IMG/VR virus record: IMGVR_UViG_3300033144_001492
Span: 1-41,339 of that record
Source: a virus
Length of the DNA stretch: 41,339 bases
Direction: 5' to 3' (one strand)
A program made the translations under genes and the position numbers. Positions 26,292-33,414 of the stretch are shown here, piece after piece (the stretch's first letter is position 1; the number at the start of each line of letters is the position of its first letter). The notes beneath the pieces are model-generated. The model ran no database searches. It was not told the origin of the DNA and saw only the letters and a program-made list of their open reading frames with translations.

Positions 26292-26543
26292 ATGTCAATC
26301 GAAGAAATGAAAGTCGCAATAATTTCGGCACAGGCTGGAATCGAAGTATTAAAATATATGGCTGGTGCATACACTGGATTATTTATCATCACTATTACTC
26401 TTTTAATACACATCTGGAAAACAACACAAAAGAGTCAAGAAAAAAAAGACGATAAACAAGACGAAACGTTGTTGACTATTGGTAAAACTTTAAAAGGTAT
26501 TGAATTACTACTTGCGTCAAAGGGTATGAAATTAAAAGGATAA
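26292..26543 (+). CDS. small single-span membrane protein, holin-like
   Basis: 83 residues. An amphipathic N-terminus is followed by one membrane span (YTGLFIITITLLIHIW), then a long, lysine-rich cytoplasmic tail. This layout is common among phage holins and lysis accessory proteins, and the gene is at the start of the lysis region. Base use is more AT-rich than in the neighbours and includes CAGG, a word almost absent elsewhere, which suggests a separate origin. Another span-containing gene follows after 3 bases. Confidence 0.55.
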   Translation: MSIEEMKVAIISAQAGIEVLKYMAGAYTGLFIITITLLIHIWKTTQKSQEKKDDKQDETLLTIGKTLKGIELLLASKGMKLKG

Positions 26544-26546
26544 AAA

Positions 26547-26828
26547 ATGGAGATATTAATTTTAGTTTTTTTTAAATTTATTTATGGATTCGTTGCTGGA
26601 GTATCGATAATGGTTGGACTATATTGTCATCGATATAACAAAACTAAATTAGTAAAATTTTTAAAATATACATCGTTTTCTTTGGCGTGGGCGTGTGGAT
26701 ATTGGGCAATTTTTAAATTATTTGCATTAGAAACTGGCGACCCAAAAGCATACGAATTTTTAATCAGTTTCACGCCATTGTTTATTGTTTCAATTTATAA
26801 TTTGATTAATATTAGGAATAATAATTAA
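26547..26828 (+). CDS. small membrane protein with two or three spans
   Basis: 93 residues with hydrophobic stretches at about 3-24 (ILILVFFKFIYGFVAGVSIM), 42-60 (SFSLAWACGYWAIFKLFA) and 72-87 (FLISFTPLFIVSIYNL). It could be a holin, antiholin or a membrane accessory of lysis. AT content is high (TTTTTTTAAATTTATTTATG near the start) and codons like TTA and ATA are frequent, unlike the tail genes. It forms a pair with the gene before it. Confidence 0.55.
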   Translation: MEILILVFFKFIYGFVAGVSIMVGLYCHRYNKTKLVKFLKYTSFSLAWACGYWAIFKLFALETGDPKAYEFLISFTPLFIVSIYNLINIRNNN

Positions 26829-26844
26829 AAAAAAACAGTTAAAA

Positions 26845-27297
26845 ATGACATTCAAAGATGACATCAAATCAGAATGGAAGAAATATGCAATCGGACTTGT
26901 TGTTGTTGCGTCATTTTCGTTCGGTGGAAACATCCTTGCGTTGTTTCAGACTGGTGCAGACGTGGAACTGGAAAGAAAATTGAAACCAATCATCGAGAAG
27001 GTCTTCGATGACAAGATGTCAAACGAAGAAGAGGTGCAAAAGTTCTTGAAACACACGGTCATCACAGATTTTGTCCACGAGGTTCGAGTCGAAAGTCAGA
27101 AACAGATTCTGAAAATTCATTCGAAAGATAGCATCAAACTGCGTGGACTTTTACGACTGGAAATGGACTTGCGAGAGTCACAAGATGTTGCACAAGAACT
27201 CGGATGGACATATCTGGAAGTCAAAGGAATGAAGAAATACGTTGATTCTGTTGTCATCTACAAGGTGAAACAAGCACACAGACTCGCAAAATTTTAA
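26845..27297 (+). CDS. membrane-anchored helical protein of the lysis region
   Basis: 150 residues. One hydrophobic segment near the N-terminus (YAIGLVVVASFSFGGNIL) is followed by a charged coiled-coil-like body. The layout, one N-terminal anchor plus a long helical domain, is like an inner-membrane spanin, but no partner outer-membrane lipoprotein is visible. Base use returns to the phage norm. It precedes the endolysin by 18 bases, in an AAAGCAAAGC leader. Function is uncertain. Confidence 0.5.
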   Translation: MTFKDDIKSEWKKYAIGLVVVASFSFGGNILALFQTGADVELERKLKPIIEKVFDDKMSNEEEVQKFLKHTVITDFVHEVRVESQKQILKIHSKDSIKLRGLLRLEMDLRESQDVAQELGWTYLEVKGMKKYVDSVVIYKVKQAHRLAKF

Positions 27298-27315
27298 CAA
27301 AAAAAGCAAAGCAAA

Positions 27316-27810
27316 ATGGAGAAATTATCAAAAAATCTGTCACTCTCGGAAGTGACGAAGTCGAACACTGCAACAAGAAACGGAATCGACAACAGTCCAA
27401 CAGACGAACATCTGGAGAATCTGAAAGCAATCGCAGAGAACATCTTTCAACCGATGCGTGACGAACTCGGTGCAATCACCGTGTCTTCTGGATATCGTTC
27501 AAACGAATTGAACAAGCGAATCGGTGGTGCGTACAAGACAATCGGTGGAAAGTATGTTGCAACATCACAACACTGCAAAGGTGAAGCACTTGACCTTGAC
27601 AACGACCACAAGACTGGACGTGCAACCAATCGAGAAATCTTCGATAATATCAAAGACAATCTGGAATTCGACCAGTTGATTTCTGAATTCGGAACGAGAG
27701 AAAATCCATCGTGGGTTCACGTTTCCTTCAAGAAGGATGGTGGAAATCGTGGTGTCGTTCTTCGAGCAGAAAGGAATTCAAGTGGTAAAACATACTATTC
27801 AAATTATTGA
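27316..27810 (+). CDS. M15-family peptidase endolysin
   Basis: 164 residues and a single peptidase domain, which cuts peptide bonds in peptidoglycan at lysis. Diagnostic residues are TVSSGYRS at 55-62, H86 and D93 in SQHCKGEALDLD, and H135 in WVHVSF. H86, D93 and H135 are the zinc ligands of the M15_3 group. There is no signal peptide, so it needs a holin to cross the membrane; one is encoded immediately downstream. It begins after the leader AAAAGCAAAGCAAAATG. Confidence 0.9.
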   Translation: MEKLSKNLSLSEVTKSNTATRNGIDNSPTDEHLENLKAIAENIFQPMRDELGAITVSSGYRSNELNKRIGGAYKTIGGKYVATSQHCKGEALDLDNDHKTGRATNREIFDNIKDNLEFDQLISEFGTRENPSWVHVSFKKDGGNRGVVLRAERNSSGKTYYSNY

Positions 27811-27811
27811 A

Positions 27812-28279
27812 ATGGGCGATTATAAAGAAAAAAAAGGAACAACAAGAGTCGGTGATTTTTTGAGGGGTGCGAAGAGTGTTGCACCAGACTTGCTGAATCT
27901 TGTCGGAAACATCACTGGAGTTGATATGCTGAAGAACATCGGAAACTCAATCAAAGGTGACAAGAACCTCTCTCCAGAGGACAAGGAAACTGCGTTGAAA
28001 CTTCTGGAACTGGATGTGATTGAAGCACAAGAAGTGTCGAAGAGGTGGTCATCTGATATGCAATCCGATTCGTGGTTGTCGAAGAATGTTCGACCATTGA
28101 CGTTGATGTTTTTAATCTTGTTCACATCATTTGTCATCGTCACCGATAGCAAAACGGAGTGGAATTTCGAAGTTCGAGAAAGTTATATTCAACTTTTGGA
28201 GTCACTTTTGTTGACAGTTATTGTTGCGTATTTTGGTTCAAGAGGAATGGAGAAGTATAAAAAAATCAAAAAAGACTGA
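27812..28279 (+). CDS. 3-TM holin-like protein
   Basis: 155 residues. The upstream in-frame start would overlap the endolysin, so the ATG just after its stop is used. The first half is soluble (RVGDFLRGAKSVAPDLLNLV, then KNLSPEDKETALKLLELD). Then the pattern SWLSKNVRPLTLMFLILFTS, a hydrophobic hairpin, and a last span (LLESLLLTVIVAYFG) ending in lysines match the holin-of-3-TMs family used in phage and gene-transfer-agent release. It forms the lysis pair with the peptidase. Confidence 0.8.
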   Translation: MGDYKEKKGTTRVGDFLRGAKSVAPDLLNLVGNITGVDMLKNIGNSIKGDKNLSPEDKETALKLLELDVIEAQEVSKRWSSDMQSDSWLSKNVRPLTLMFLILFTSFVIVTDSKTEWNFEVRESYIQLLESLLLTVIVAYFGSRGMEKYKKIKKD

Positions 28280-28339
28280 TTTATTTTCAGTCAAAATGAA
28301 AGAAATTTCACACAAAAAAGTGGTGTTTTTTCTATACAA

Positions 28340-28573
28340 TTTACAAAAAAGTGCGAAAATCGGAAACGTCCGTGAAGCTACTTTTTAAGCGATTTAACGA
28401 ACGAACGGTGTTGTGTAGTATAAGACCATCGAAAAAAATAGTTAAGCGATTTGCTTTTGTAACTCGTTGAAAACCAGAGGACTGACCTCTCAAAAAACAG
28501 ACAATTTTTCTCCAGCAATTTCGATTGCTTTGCTTTGATTGACCACCTCATTTTGGGGTGGTCTTTCTTTTTT
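28340..28573 (+). ncRNA. candidate structured RNA A (copy 2 of the noncoding motif)
   Basis: This stretch has no gene. TTTTCTATACA at about 28329, repeated before RNA B, may mark a promoter. Within it, GAACGAACGGTGTT (28399-28412) and TTGAAAACCAGAGG (28467-28480) match the element near 6867. TTAAGCGATTT occurs twice, at 28385 and 28442. Hairpins seen are AGAGG/CCTCT (28476-28490) and AGCAAT-TTCG-ATTGCT (28514-28529), a UUCG tetraloop. A terminator ends it. Confidence 0.55.
28541..28573 (+). terminator. terminator of RNA A
   Basis: GACCACC pairs with GGTGGTC over a 9-base loop (TCATTTTGG), followed by TTTC and a T run. Confidence 0.85.
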
Positions 28574-28631
28574 CTACTATAAGGTAAAAAAATAGTTGTT
28601 AAAAAATTAGGAAGTAATATATCTTTTTCTA

Positions 28632-28639
28632 TACATTTG
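28632..28639 (+). promoter_or_regulatory. promoter for RNA B
   Basis: TACATTTG fits TAnnTTTG. It is the only such site here not followed by CTA (TGAGG instead). It lies just upstream of a block of stable helices that ends in a terminator. Confidence 0.6.
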
Positions 28640-28999
28640 TGAGGTCATTAAGAAATGGCAATCGTTCTTTAAATTACTGGTAATGCGTTGAGAATCAAGG
28701 AGTTAAGTGTTTCGACACTGACTCAACAGACTGAACCTCAACAAGTTACAAGGCAAACGTTTGACGGTCATCGTATTAAAACCGTAATGTCAGAACACTT
28801 GACGAATCTGGAACAGACATAGTTCAGAAAGATGAAAAAGTGTTGCAAGTGTTTTGACTCTGGGTGCGATGAACACTCTTCTGCCAATCTAAGCTACAAG
28901 ACGCACTGTCGAATAAAAGCAAACGAGGACATCACAGACAAATCATCAAGACTCTAAATAAGAGGACAAGCCGACATCGTAAATGATGTCGGCTTTTTT
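28640..28999 (+). ncRNA. candidate structured RNA B, about 350 nt, unclassified
   Basis: No reading frame is credible. Several strong helices are visible. A 13-bp pairing, with one G-U, joins GTCAGAACACTTG (28789-28801) with CAAGTGTTTTGAC (28846-28858); inside it, TCTG-g-AAC (28807-28814) pairs with GTTCAGA (28822-28828). GAGT and GTGT form a hairpin with UUCG loop (28700-28724). TTAAGAA pairs with TTCTTTAA (28648-28672). GTTGAG (28687) pairs with CTCAAC (28737). GGTGCG (28863) pairs with CGCACT (28902). CTCT pairs with AGAG (28952-28964). It is bounded by a promoter and a terminator. I do not match it to tmRNA, RNase P or 6S. Confidence 0.7.
28968..28999 (+). terminator. terminator of RNA B
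   Basis: AAGCCGACATC pairs perfectly with GATGTCGGCTT around a 6-base loop, then TTTTTT. It is a textbook intrinsic terminator. Confidence 0.95.
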
Positions 29000-29039
29000 A
29001 GGTGAAAACAAAATGAAATATTAATCAAAATCAAATCAA

Positions 29040-29684
29040 ATGAAAATTTTAAAACAAGCAATCACAGTTGAAGCAATAAGAACAACACAGAGAGATTGTG
29101 ACAGTCAAAACATTGAAGTCAAATTCACATCTGGAGAACAATGGAAAACAGTTTGTGGACATATCAACCACCGAACGAACTTTGTTCATCTGACTGCAAA
29201 TGAAGAGGCACAAGAACGTGAACTGGAAAACTGGAACATTGAACTGGATGACATTGTCACAATGATTGAGAGCAGAGAAATCGAACTCGGAACTGATTTC
29301 GAATTGAGTCATTCCAGAGAACGCACCAGACAATCGACTGTTGACAATGATTTCCAGAAACCAGAGAAGTTTTCAGAAAACTGGTGGAAAGAAAAACGGA
29401 ATGAATTCATCAAATTTTTGACACCACTGCACAATGCAGAAATGGAGTTCGAAGATATGTTGTTCAATCATCTGGTGGACAGTGAAGTTCCAGCAACAAG
29501 ATTCGTGGAGTTCATCGGAGAAGGATTCGAGAAAGAAAGTTTGAGAGTTCAACTCGGTGAGTTCGGAATTCGAGGTGAAGCAGAAACAGAGTTGAAGAAG
29601 TTCCACAAATCGAATCTGGTTCAATTCCTCTTCGATGACGGAAACTTTCACATCACAGTTGACAACCGACTGTTGACAACATAA
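29040..29684 (+). CDS. early-region protein, unknown function
   Basis: 214 residues, acidic, helical, with no signal or membrane segment. N-terminal strands (MKILKQAITVEAIRT, then VKFTSGEQWKTVCGHINHRT) are followed by a long helical region with FSENWWKEKRNEFIKFLTPL. It begins after AAATCAAATCAAATG and opens the region of small early genes. A hairpin follows. I do not recognise the family. Confidence 0.6.
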   Translation: MKILKQAITVEAIRTTQRDCDSQNIEVKFTSGEQWKTVCGHINHRTNFVHLTANEEAQERELENWNIELDDIVTMIESREIELGTDFELSHSRERTRQSTVDNDFQKPEKFSENWWKEKRNEFIKFLTPLHNAEMEFEDMLFNHLVDSEVPATRFVEFIGEGFEKESLRVQLGEFGIRGEAETELKKFHKSNLVQFLFDDGNFHITVDNRLLTT

Positions 29685-29718
29685 ATACTTTACGGACTTA
29701 AAATTTATATTTAACCAG

Positions 29719-29745
29719 AAGGAGTCGCACGATGTGTGACTCCTT
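29719..29745 (+). terminator. intergenic hairpin 1 of a recurring family
   Basis: AAGGAGTC-g-CAC pairs with GTG-t-GACTCCTT, a 12-bp stem with a 3-base loop, followed by CACATTT instead of a long T run. It is preceded by AACCAGA and followed by TCAAATCAAATG, as at 31258 and, in part, 35027. Confidence 0.5.
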
Positions 29746-29760
29746 CACATTTCAAATCAA

Positions 29761-29997
29761 ATGAACAAAGCAATAAGAAAACAAATCGAGAAAATCACTG
29801 AACAAGTTGAAATCGCAAAACAAATGATGGAAGAAATTCTGGAAGAAGAACAAGAGAAGTTCGAGAACCTTCCAGAAGGAATTCAAGAATCAGAGAAAGG
29901 AGAGAAGTTCGAAGAGTCGAACGATGCACTTGACGAAGTGATTCAAGAACTTGAAACTGCGTTCGAGTCAATGCAACGATTTACAGAAGAACACTAA
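29761..29997 (+). CDS. small acidic coiled-coil protein
   Basis: 78 residues with almost continuous heptad-like helix (IRKQIEKITEQVEIAKQMME, then ILEEEQEKFENLPEG), very rich in E and K, with no cysteines or aromatics except F. The leader is AAATCAAATG. Such proteins often act as small oligomeric binders. The function is unknown. Confidence 0.6.
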   Translation: MNKAIRKQIEKITEQVEIAKQMMEEILEEEQEKFENLPEGIQESEKGEKFEESNDALDEVIQELETAFESMQRFTEEH

Positions 29998-30004
29998 AAA
30001 AATA

Positions 30005-30256
30005 AAATAAACACTATGAAAACATTTAGATTAAAAATAGTATTAGCAGACCAAGAAATTAAATATTTGATTTGTGATATTATTGTTAGAACGGGTTTTG
30101 ATGCGACAACAAAAGCAAAAGCAAAAGAATCTGTTTTAGGTCAATATGTAGGTGGTGGTGGTTGTTGTGGTATTGATGCACCATTTGAAACAGAAACAGA
30201 ACAAGAGGCGGAAAAAATATTTAATAAATTTTTTAAATAAATAAACACTATGAAAA
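30005..30256 (+). repeat. 18-base direct repeats bounding an AT-rich gene
   Basis: AAATAAACACTATGAAAA occurs at 30005-30022 and again at 30239-30256. The first copy includes the start of the 30016 gene, and the second begins in the last bases of its stop codon and includes an ATG that opens a nine-codon frame. The gene between them differs in base composition from its neighbours. Confidence 0.7.
30016..30240 (+). CDS. AT-rich inserted gene, unknown function
   Basis: 74 residues, beginning MKTFRLKIVLADQEIKYLIC and containing the striking cluster GGGGCCGIDAPF at about 48-59. N-terminal strands are followed by a glycine/cysteine loop and a helical, acidic end. Codons (TTA, ATA, TTT, GGT) differ from the rest, and it lacks the usual GAATC/TCTGGA flavour, pointing to recent arrival. 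Two direct repeats frame it. No function can be given. Confidence 0.6.
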   Translation: MKTFRLKIVLADQEIKYLICDIIVRTGFDATTKAKAKESVLGQYVGGGGCCGIDAPFETETEQEAEKIFNKFFK

Positions 30257-30260
30257 AAGA

Positions 30261-30635
30261 AAATAAAAAAGGAGAATAAAAATGACTAAGTATAAAAAAA
30301 TCAAAGGTGAAAACGTTGAAAAATACAAAAACAGAATTAAACGAGAACAAAAAGAATTTCTCGCACAGAAACCGAAGACAAGATGCACGAGAGTCACTTT
30401 CGAATTCATCGTCAACGGATATGTTGTCAAAGCAGTATGGACACCAGAGAAATCACCAGACTGGAATGTTCACATCTTCTCGTTCTTTGGAGAATCGTTC
30501 TGGACTGCACAGAAACCGACAAGAACAAGAACACTCGCAATCATCGACAAAAACTGGAGAGAGTTGATGCCGAAAGACTATGAACAAAGAATCAAAAATC
30601 AATCAAATCAAAATAAAAAAGGAGAATAAAAATGA
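30261..30635 (+). repeat. 25-base duplicated ribosome-binding cassette
   Basis: A 25-base stretch ending GGAGAATAAAAATGA is identical at 30261-30285 and 30611-30635. Each copy holds an AGGAG box about eight bases before an ATG, in a genome where most starts lack one. In each case the box is encoded in the final codons KKGE of a preceding frame. Confidence 0.75.
30282..30629 (+). CDS. basic early-region protein, unknown function
   Basis: 115 residues with a lysine-rich start (MTKYKKIKGENVEKYKNRIK) and a beta-rich middle (RVTFEFIVNGYVVKAVWTPE, then WNVHIFSFFGESFWTAQ). It ends in an N/Q/K-rich tail KKGE that also encodes the next gene's ribosome-binding box. It starts after a true AGGAG site. 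It lies in the string of small early genes, so host takeover or recombination support is possible but unproven. Confidence 0.6.
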   Translation: MTKYKKIKGENVEKYKNRIKREQKEFLAQKPKTRCTRVTFEFIVNGYVVKAVWTPEKSPDWNVHIFSFFGESFWTAQKPTRTRTLAIIDKNWRELMPKDYEQRIKNQSNQNKKGE

Positions 30636-30901
30636 AAAATTCAAATCAAGAGGACACAAGATTGTCAGACAATCTCAACAAGTTGATTATATTCAACGCA
30701 CGAATGAAAGCACACGGAATCAATGTCGATGACTTTTATCAAGTCAGTGTCACAGAATATGAAATCAGATTTCAAGGAAAGCACACACCAGAACTTCGAC
30801 AACAGTTGAAGGAACTCGGATGGTGTTGTCAGAAGAGGAAAGGATGTCGGTGGATGGAGAAAGTGAAGGACGGTGTTGACTTCTCTCTAATGTTGAAATG
30901 A
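30632..30901 (+). CDS. small early-region protein, unknown function
   Basis: 89 residues starting MKNSNQEDTRLSDNLNKLII, with a C-terminal RQQLKELGWCCQKRKGCRWM containing three cysteines. The central part (VSVTEYEIRFQGKHTPELRQ) has the look of a short beta-alpha DNA-handling domain. It has a strong ribosome-binding site and overlaps the next gene as ATGATG. No family is recognised. Confidence 0.6.
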   Translation: MKNSNQEDTRLSDNLNKLIIFNARMKAHGINVDDFYQVSVTEYEIRFQGKHTPELRQQLKELGWCCQKRKGCRWMEKVKDGVDFSLMLK

Positions 30902-31248
30902 TGCAAGAAAGATACTTCAAAAGGATTCTGGATGGTTCGACTCTGATGAACCTTCCAGACCTTGAAACGGAAACGATATCAGAGGACTTCGAAATCATAA
31001 ACGAAGATATGCGATTCACTATCAACGGAACAATGAACATCACGTTCGATGTTGAAGATGAAACCATTGACGAAGATTTCGGACTCGGAACTGAAACAAT
31101 GGTCATCGGATATCTGGTGGACAATGTCGATGTTGTGGTCACAGAAGTCACAATGTTCGACAATTTCCTTGATGACGAAATCGGAGAAATCACAAGTCAA
31201 CACGAACGTCAAATTGAACAATTTATAAAAACAGAAATCAATTTTTAA
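30898..31248 (+). CDS. acidic early-region protein, unknown function
   Basis: 116 residues, very acidic (many D and E), with repeated strands (FEIINEDMRFTINGTMNITF, then MVIGYLVDNVDVVVTEVTMF) and a short helical end. Negative charge and beta content recall DNA-mimic or inhibitor proteins of phages, but no homology is seen and this is only a possibility. Two tandem ATGs open it. It is coupled to the previous gene and followed by a hairpin. Confidence 0.55.
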   Translation: MMQERYFKRILDGSTLMNLPDLETETISEDFEIINEDMRFTINGTMNITFDVEDETIDEDFGLGTETMVIGYLVDNVDVVVTEVTMFDNFLDDEIGEITSQHERQIEQFIKTEINF

Positions 31249-31257
31249 TTTTAACCA

Positions 31258-31280
31258 GAGAGTAAAAACAAAACACTCTC
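31258..31280 (+). terminator. intergenic hairpin 2 of a recurring family
   Basis: GAGAGT pairs with ACTCTC across an 11-base A-rich loop. It is preceded by TTAACCA and followed by ACAAATCAAATC and an ATG, the same frame as the hairpin at 29719. The short stem is a weak terminator. Confidence 0.4.
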
Positions 31281-31295
31281 ACAAATCAAATCAAA

Positions 31296-32210
31296 ATGGA
31301 GAAAGAAACTTCAACAATCAACAATTCAACAAACGAACAAACGTTTGAACTACTCGAAAAAACTGGACTGAACTGGACAGTGAACAAAGAACCTCTGTTC
31401 ACAGAGGACGGAAAGGAATCAAAAGGATTCGGACTATACAGAAACGACAATGACAATCACCTTGCAGTGGTCGGTTCTGGATATCGTGTTTACCAGAACC
31501 ACGAAATGTGTGAAATGATGGTGAACGCATCGGAAGGAATCGGAATGAAGACATCGAGAGGTGGTTCACTTCAAGGTGGTCGGAAAGTGTTTCTTCAAAT
31601 TCAACTGGATTCGAAGACAATCAACACGGACACAGTCAAGAGATATATCACTTGTCTGAACTCGCACGATGGAACAACGTCAATCGGATTCGGTTCATCG
31701 AACACAGTTGTCAGTTGTGCGAATCAGTTTCACAAGATGTTCAGAGAAGATGCGATGTCAAGATTCCAGCACTCGACACACTCGAAATCAAGAATCGACA
31801 ATGCGATGGAAGACTTGCGAAAAACAATTCTGAACGATGACAAGTTGATGCGTTCATTTGAATTGATGTCGGACGCACCAATCAGTGACCAGATATTTTC
31901 AAAGGTTATGAACAAGGCGTTCGGAATTGACCTTGACAAATCGGTGAAGGAGTATTCATCCAGAAAAATCAACCAGATGAAAGAAGTGAACGAGGTGATG
32001 TCAAACGAACTTGACAGTCACGGTTCTTCGTTGTGGGGGTTGTTCAATGGTGTGACGTACTACACGAACCACGTTTCAAAAAAGGACGCTGGAAATGAAT
32101 ATCTGATGACTGGTGCTGGATATGACAAGAACCTTGTCACGTTCCGAGAGATTATGTCGTGGATATCAGAACACACGTCAGAGGAACAAGGAACGTTCCT
32201 TGTGAAATAA
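31296..32210 (+). CDS. DUF932-like protein (phage/plasmid-like family)
   Basis: 304 residues. The N-terminal half reads as DUF932: GLNWTVNKEPLF, LAVVGSGYRVYQNHEM, then GRKVFLQIQLDS and RYITCLNSHDGTTSIGFGSS, then NTVVSCANQFHKMF. This family is common in phages and plasmids near recombination genes, but its function is not established. The C-terminal part is helical. It comes just before the recombination and replication genes and ends with a strong hairpin. Confidence 0.8.
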   Translation: MEKETSTINNSTNEQTFELLEKTGLNWTVNKEPLFTEDGKESKGFGLYRNDNDNHLAVVGSGYRVYQNHEMCEMMVNASEGIGMKTSRGGSLQGGRKVFLQIQLDSKTINTDTVKRYITCLNSHDGTTSIGFGSSNTVVSCANQFHKMFREDAMSRFQHSTHSKSRIDNAMEDLRKTILNDDKLMRSFELMSDAPISDQIFSKVMNKAFGIDLDKSVKEYSSRKINQMKEVNEVMSNELDSHGSSLWGLFNGVTYYTNHVSKKDAGNEYLMTGAGYDKNLVTFREIMSWISEHTSEEQGTFLVK

Positions 32211-32223
32211 AACTATTCACAGA

Positions 32224-32255
32224 GGGTTTCACATCGGTCAAGGTGTGAAACCCTT
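32224..32255 (+). terminator. terminator after the DUF932-like gene
   Basis: AGGGTTTCACA pairs perfectly with TGTGAAACCCT across a 10-base loop, followed by TTTT. The following 100 bases before the next sure gene hold only an overlapping 56-codon frame of doubtful reality. Confidence 0.75.
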
Positions 32256-32355
32256 TTAAAACGTCTTAAAATGAGAAACAAGAATCTGAAAGAATTGAAG
32301 TCCTTCTGGAACTTTAACACAAAACACTATTATAAATTTTTAATACATCTTAACA

Positions 32356-32655
32356 ATGTCAATCAACAAAACTTATCGAATCGAAAAACCACTGGTGGAA
32401 CTTCTGGACAAGAACAAGCAATCATCTGGTCGAAATAAAGATTTCACGGTGAACAGTGCAGTCAGAATGTATCTGTTGAACGAGAAGAACAAAGGAAAGT
32501 CATTCTCAAAATCGGAACGTGGTTCTGTGATTCCTCGAAATTACTGGATGGAAAACGATGTTCTGGAAATGATGGAATCTTTCAAGTTGTCGGATGGAAT
32601 AAACTATTCGAAGACAATCAACAATTCTCTAAAATTATATTTCAATGAAGTCTAA
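32356..32655 (+). CDS. putative DNA-binding protein with two ribbon-helix-helix-like repeats
   Basis: 99 residues. The first half (TYRIEKPLVELLDKNKQSSG, then FTVNSAVRMYLLNE) and the second half (VIPRNYWMENDVLEMMESFK, then YSKTINNSLKLYFNE) share the same plan: a short strand, a helix, a polar turn, then a helix with N-SA/NS-x-(R/K)-x-YL/YF. This is like a fused pair of ribbon-helix-helix units, which would bind DNA as a pseudo-dimer. It follows a terminator, so it could regulate the recombination operon. The fold is inferred by eye. Confidence 0.55.
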   Translation: MSINKTYRIEKPLVELLDKNKQSSGRNKDFTVNSAVRMYLLNEKNKGKSFSKSERGSVIPRNYWMENDVLEMMESFKLSDGINYSKTINNSLKLYFNEV

Positions 32656-33052
32656 AAATGAACGAACGAAATTCATCGAATTTTCTTTCAATTATATTTG
32701 CCTACTGATGAACGACATCCATCGGAACGACTGGAATCCAGATGACAAATCAAAACTGGTCACAGAGATTCGTTTCAGATTGTTGGAATTGAAAATCATT
32801 TTTGATTGCACACTCAACAGACATCATTTCGTGTTCGTCACATACAAAGACGGAATTCCATATCTGGTGACAGAGGACATCGAACAGATTGCAAAGAACA
32901 CTGGACATTCAAAGATGAAAATATTGAAAGCAAAGACAGACGAAACAAGACTGGAGAACTTCACTTTCGAAAGATTGAAAGTTGAAGAATTTCATTTCAT
33001 TGTCAGAAAAAAACTGGAAGAATATCAACCTTATAAATCCACTCTAATATGA
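32645..33052 (+). CDS. early-region protein, unknown function
   Basis: 135 residues, beginning MKSKNERTKFIEFSFNYICL and mostly helical with basic patches. A central section contains FVFVTYKDGIPYLVTEDIEQ, a possible beta hairpin. It overlaps the previous gene by 11 bases and the next by 4 (ATGA). No motif identifies it. The tight coupling suggests the three genes act together. Confidence 0.6.
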   Translation: MKSKNERTKFIEFSFNYICLLMNDIHRNDWNPDDKSKLVTEIRFRLLELKIIFDCTLNRHHFVFVTYKDGIPYLVTEDIEQIAKNTGHSKMKILKAKTDETRLENFTFERLKVEEFHFIVRKKLEEYQPYKSTLI

Positions 33053-33387
33053 AGTTGATAAAAACATCACACATCGTCAAAAGGATTCTGGAGAAAGTTC
33101 CAGAATGTCGCGACAACGACTCTCTGTTGATTCTCAAAGTCTGGTGCATAGAAGAACCAGAATTGCGAACGAACAAGAATTTCACATTCACTGATTTCGG
33201 CAAACGATTTCTGTCTGGTGACTTCTCGAACACTGAATCAATCAGACGGACTCGATGCAAGATTCAAGAGGAATGTCCAGAACTGCGAGGTGAAAAATAC
33301 AAAGCACGAATGGAACATCAAGACGATGTCGTGGATGAACTTCACTTGATGAAATATGACCTTTCGAAAGGAACTAAAAATCGTTAA
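33049..33387 (+). CDS. basic early-region protein, possibly DNA-binding
   Basis: 112 residues with MKLIKTSHIVKRILEKVPEC at the start, then ESIRRTRCKIQEECPELRGE, which could be a helix-turn-helix type recognition segment with R-rich helix. The end is helical and acidic. Similar small proteins occur before RecT-type genes in Bacteroidota phages. The assignment is weak. It is coupled to its upstream neighbour. Confidence 0.55.
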   Translation: MKLIKTSHIVKRILEKVPECRDNDSLLILKVWCIEEPELRTNKNFTFTDFGKRFLSGDFSNTESIRRTRCKIQEECPELRGEKYKARMEHQDDVVDELHLMKYDLSKGTKNR

Positions 33388-33414
33388 ATTTGTAAAAAAT
33401 CAAATCAAATAAAA

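Noticed and set aside
28640-28999. tmRNA or RNase P RNA
   Set aside because: No tRNA-like ends, tag frame or conserved RNase P core could be found; the helices have another layout.
30250-30279. nine-codon ORF ending KKGE
   Set aside because: Too short; best explained as a repeat-derived remnant that carries a ribosome-binding box.
32270-32440. 56-codon ORF before the RHH-like gene
   Set aside because: Its second half is in a different frame from the better supported gene at 32356 and reads as a low-quality shadow; only the first 30 codons look plausible.
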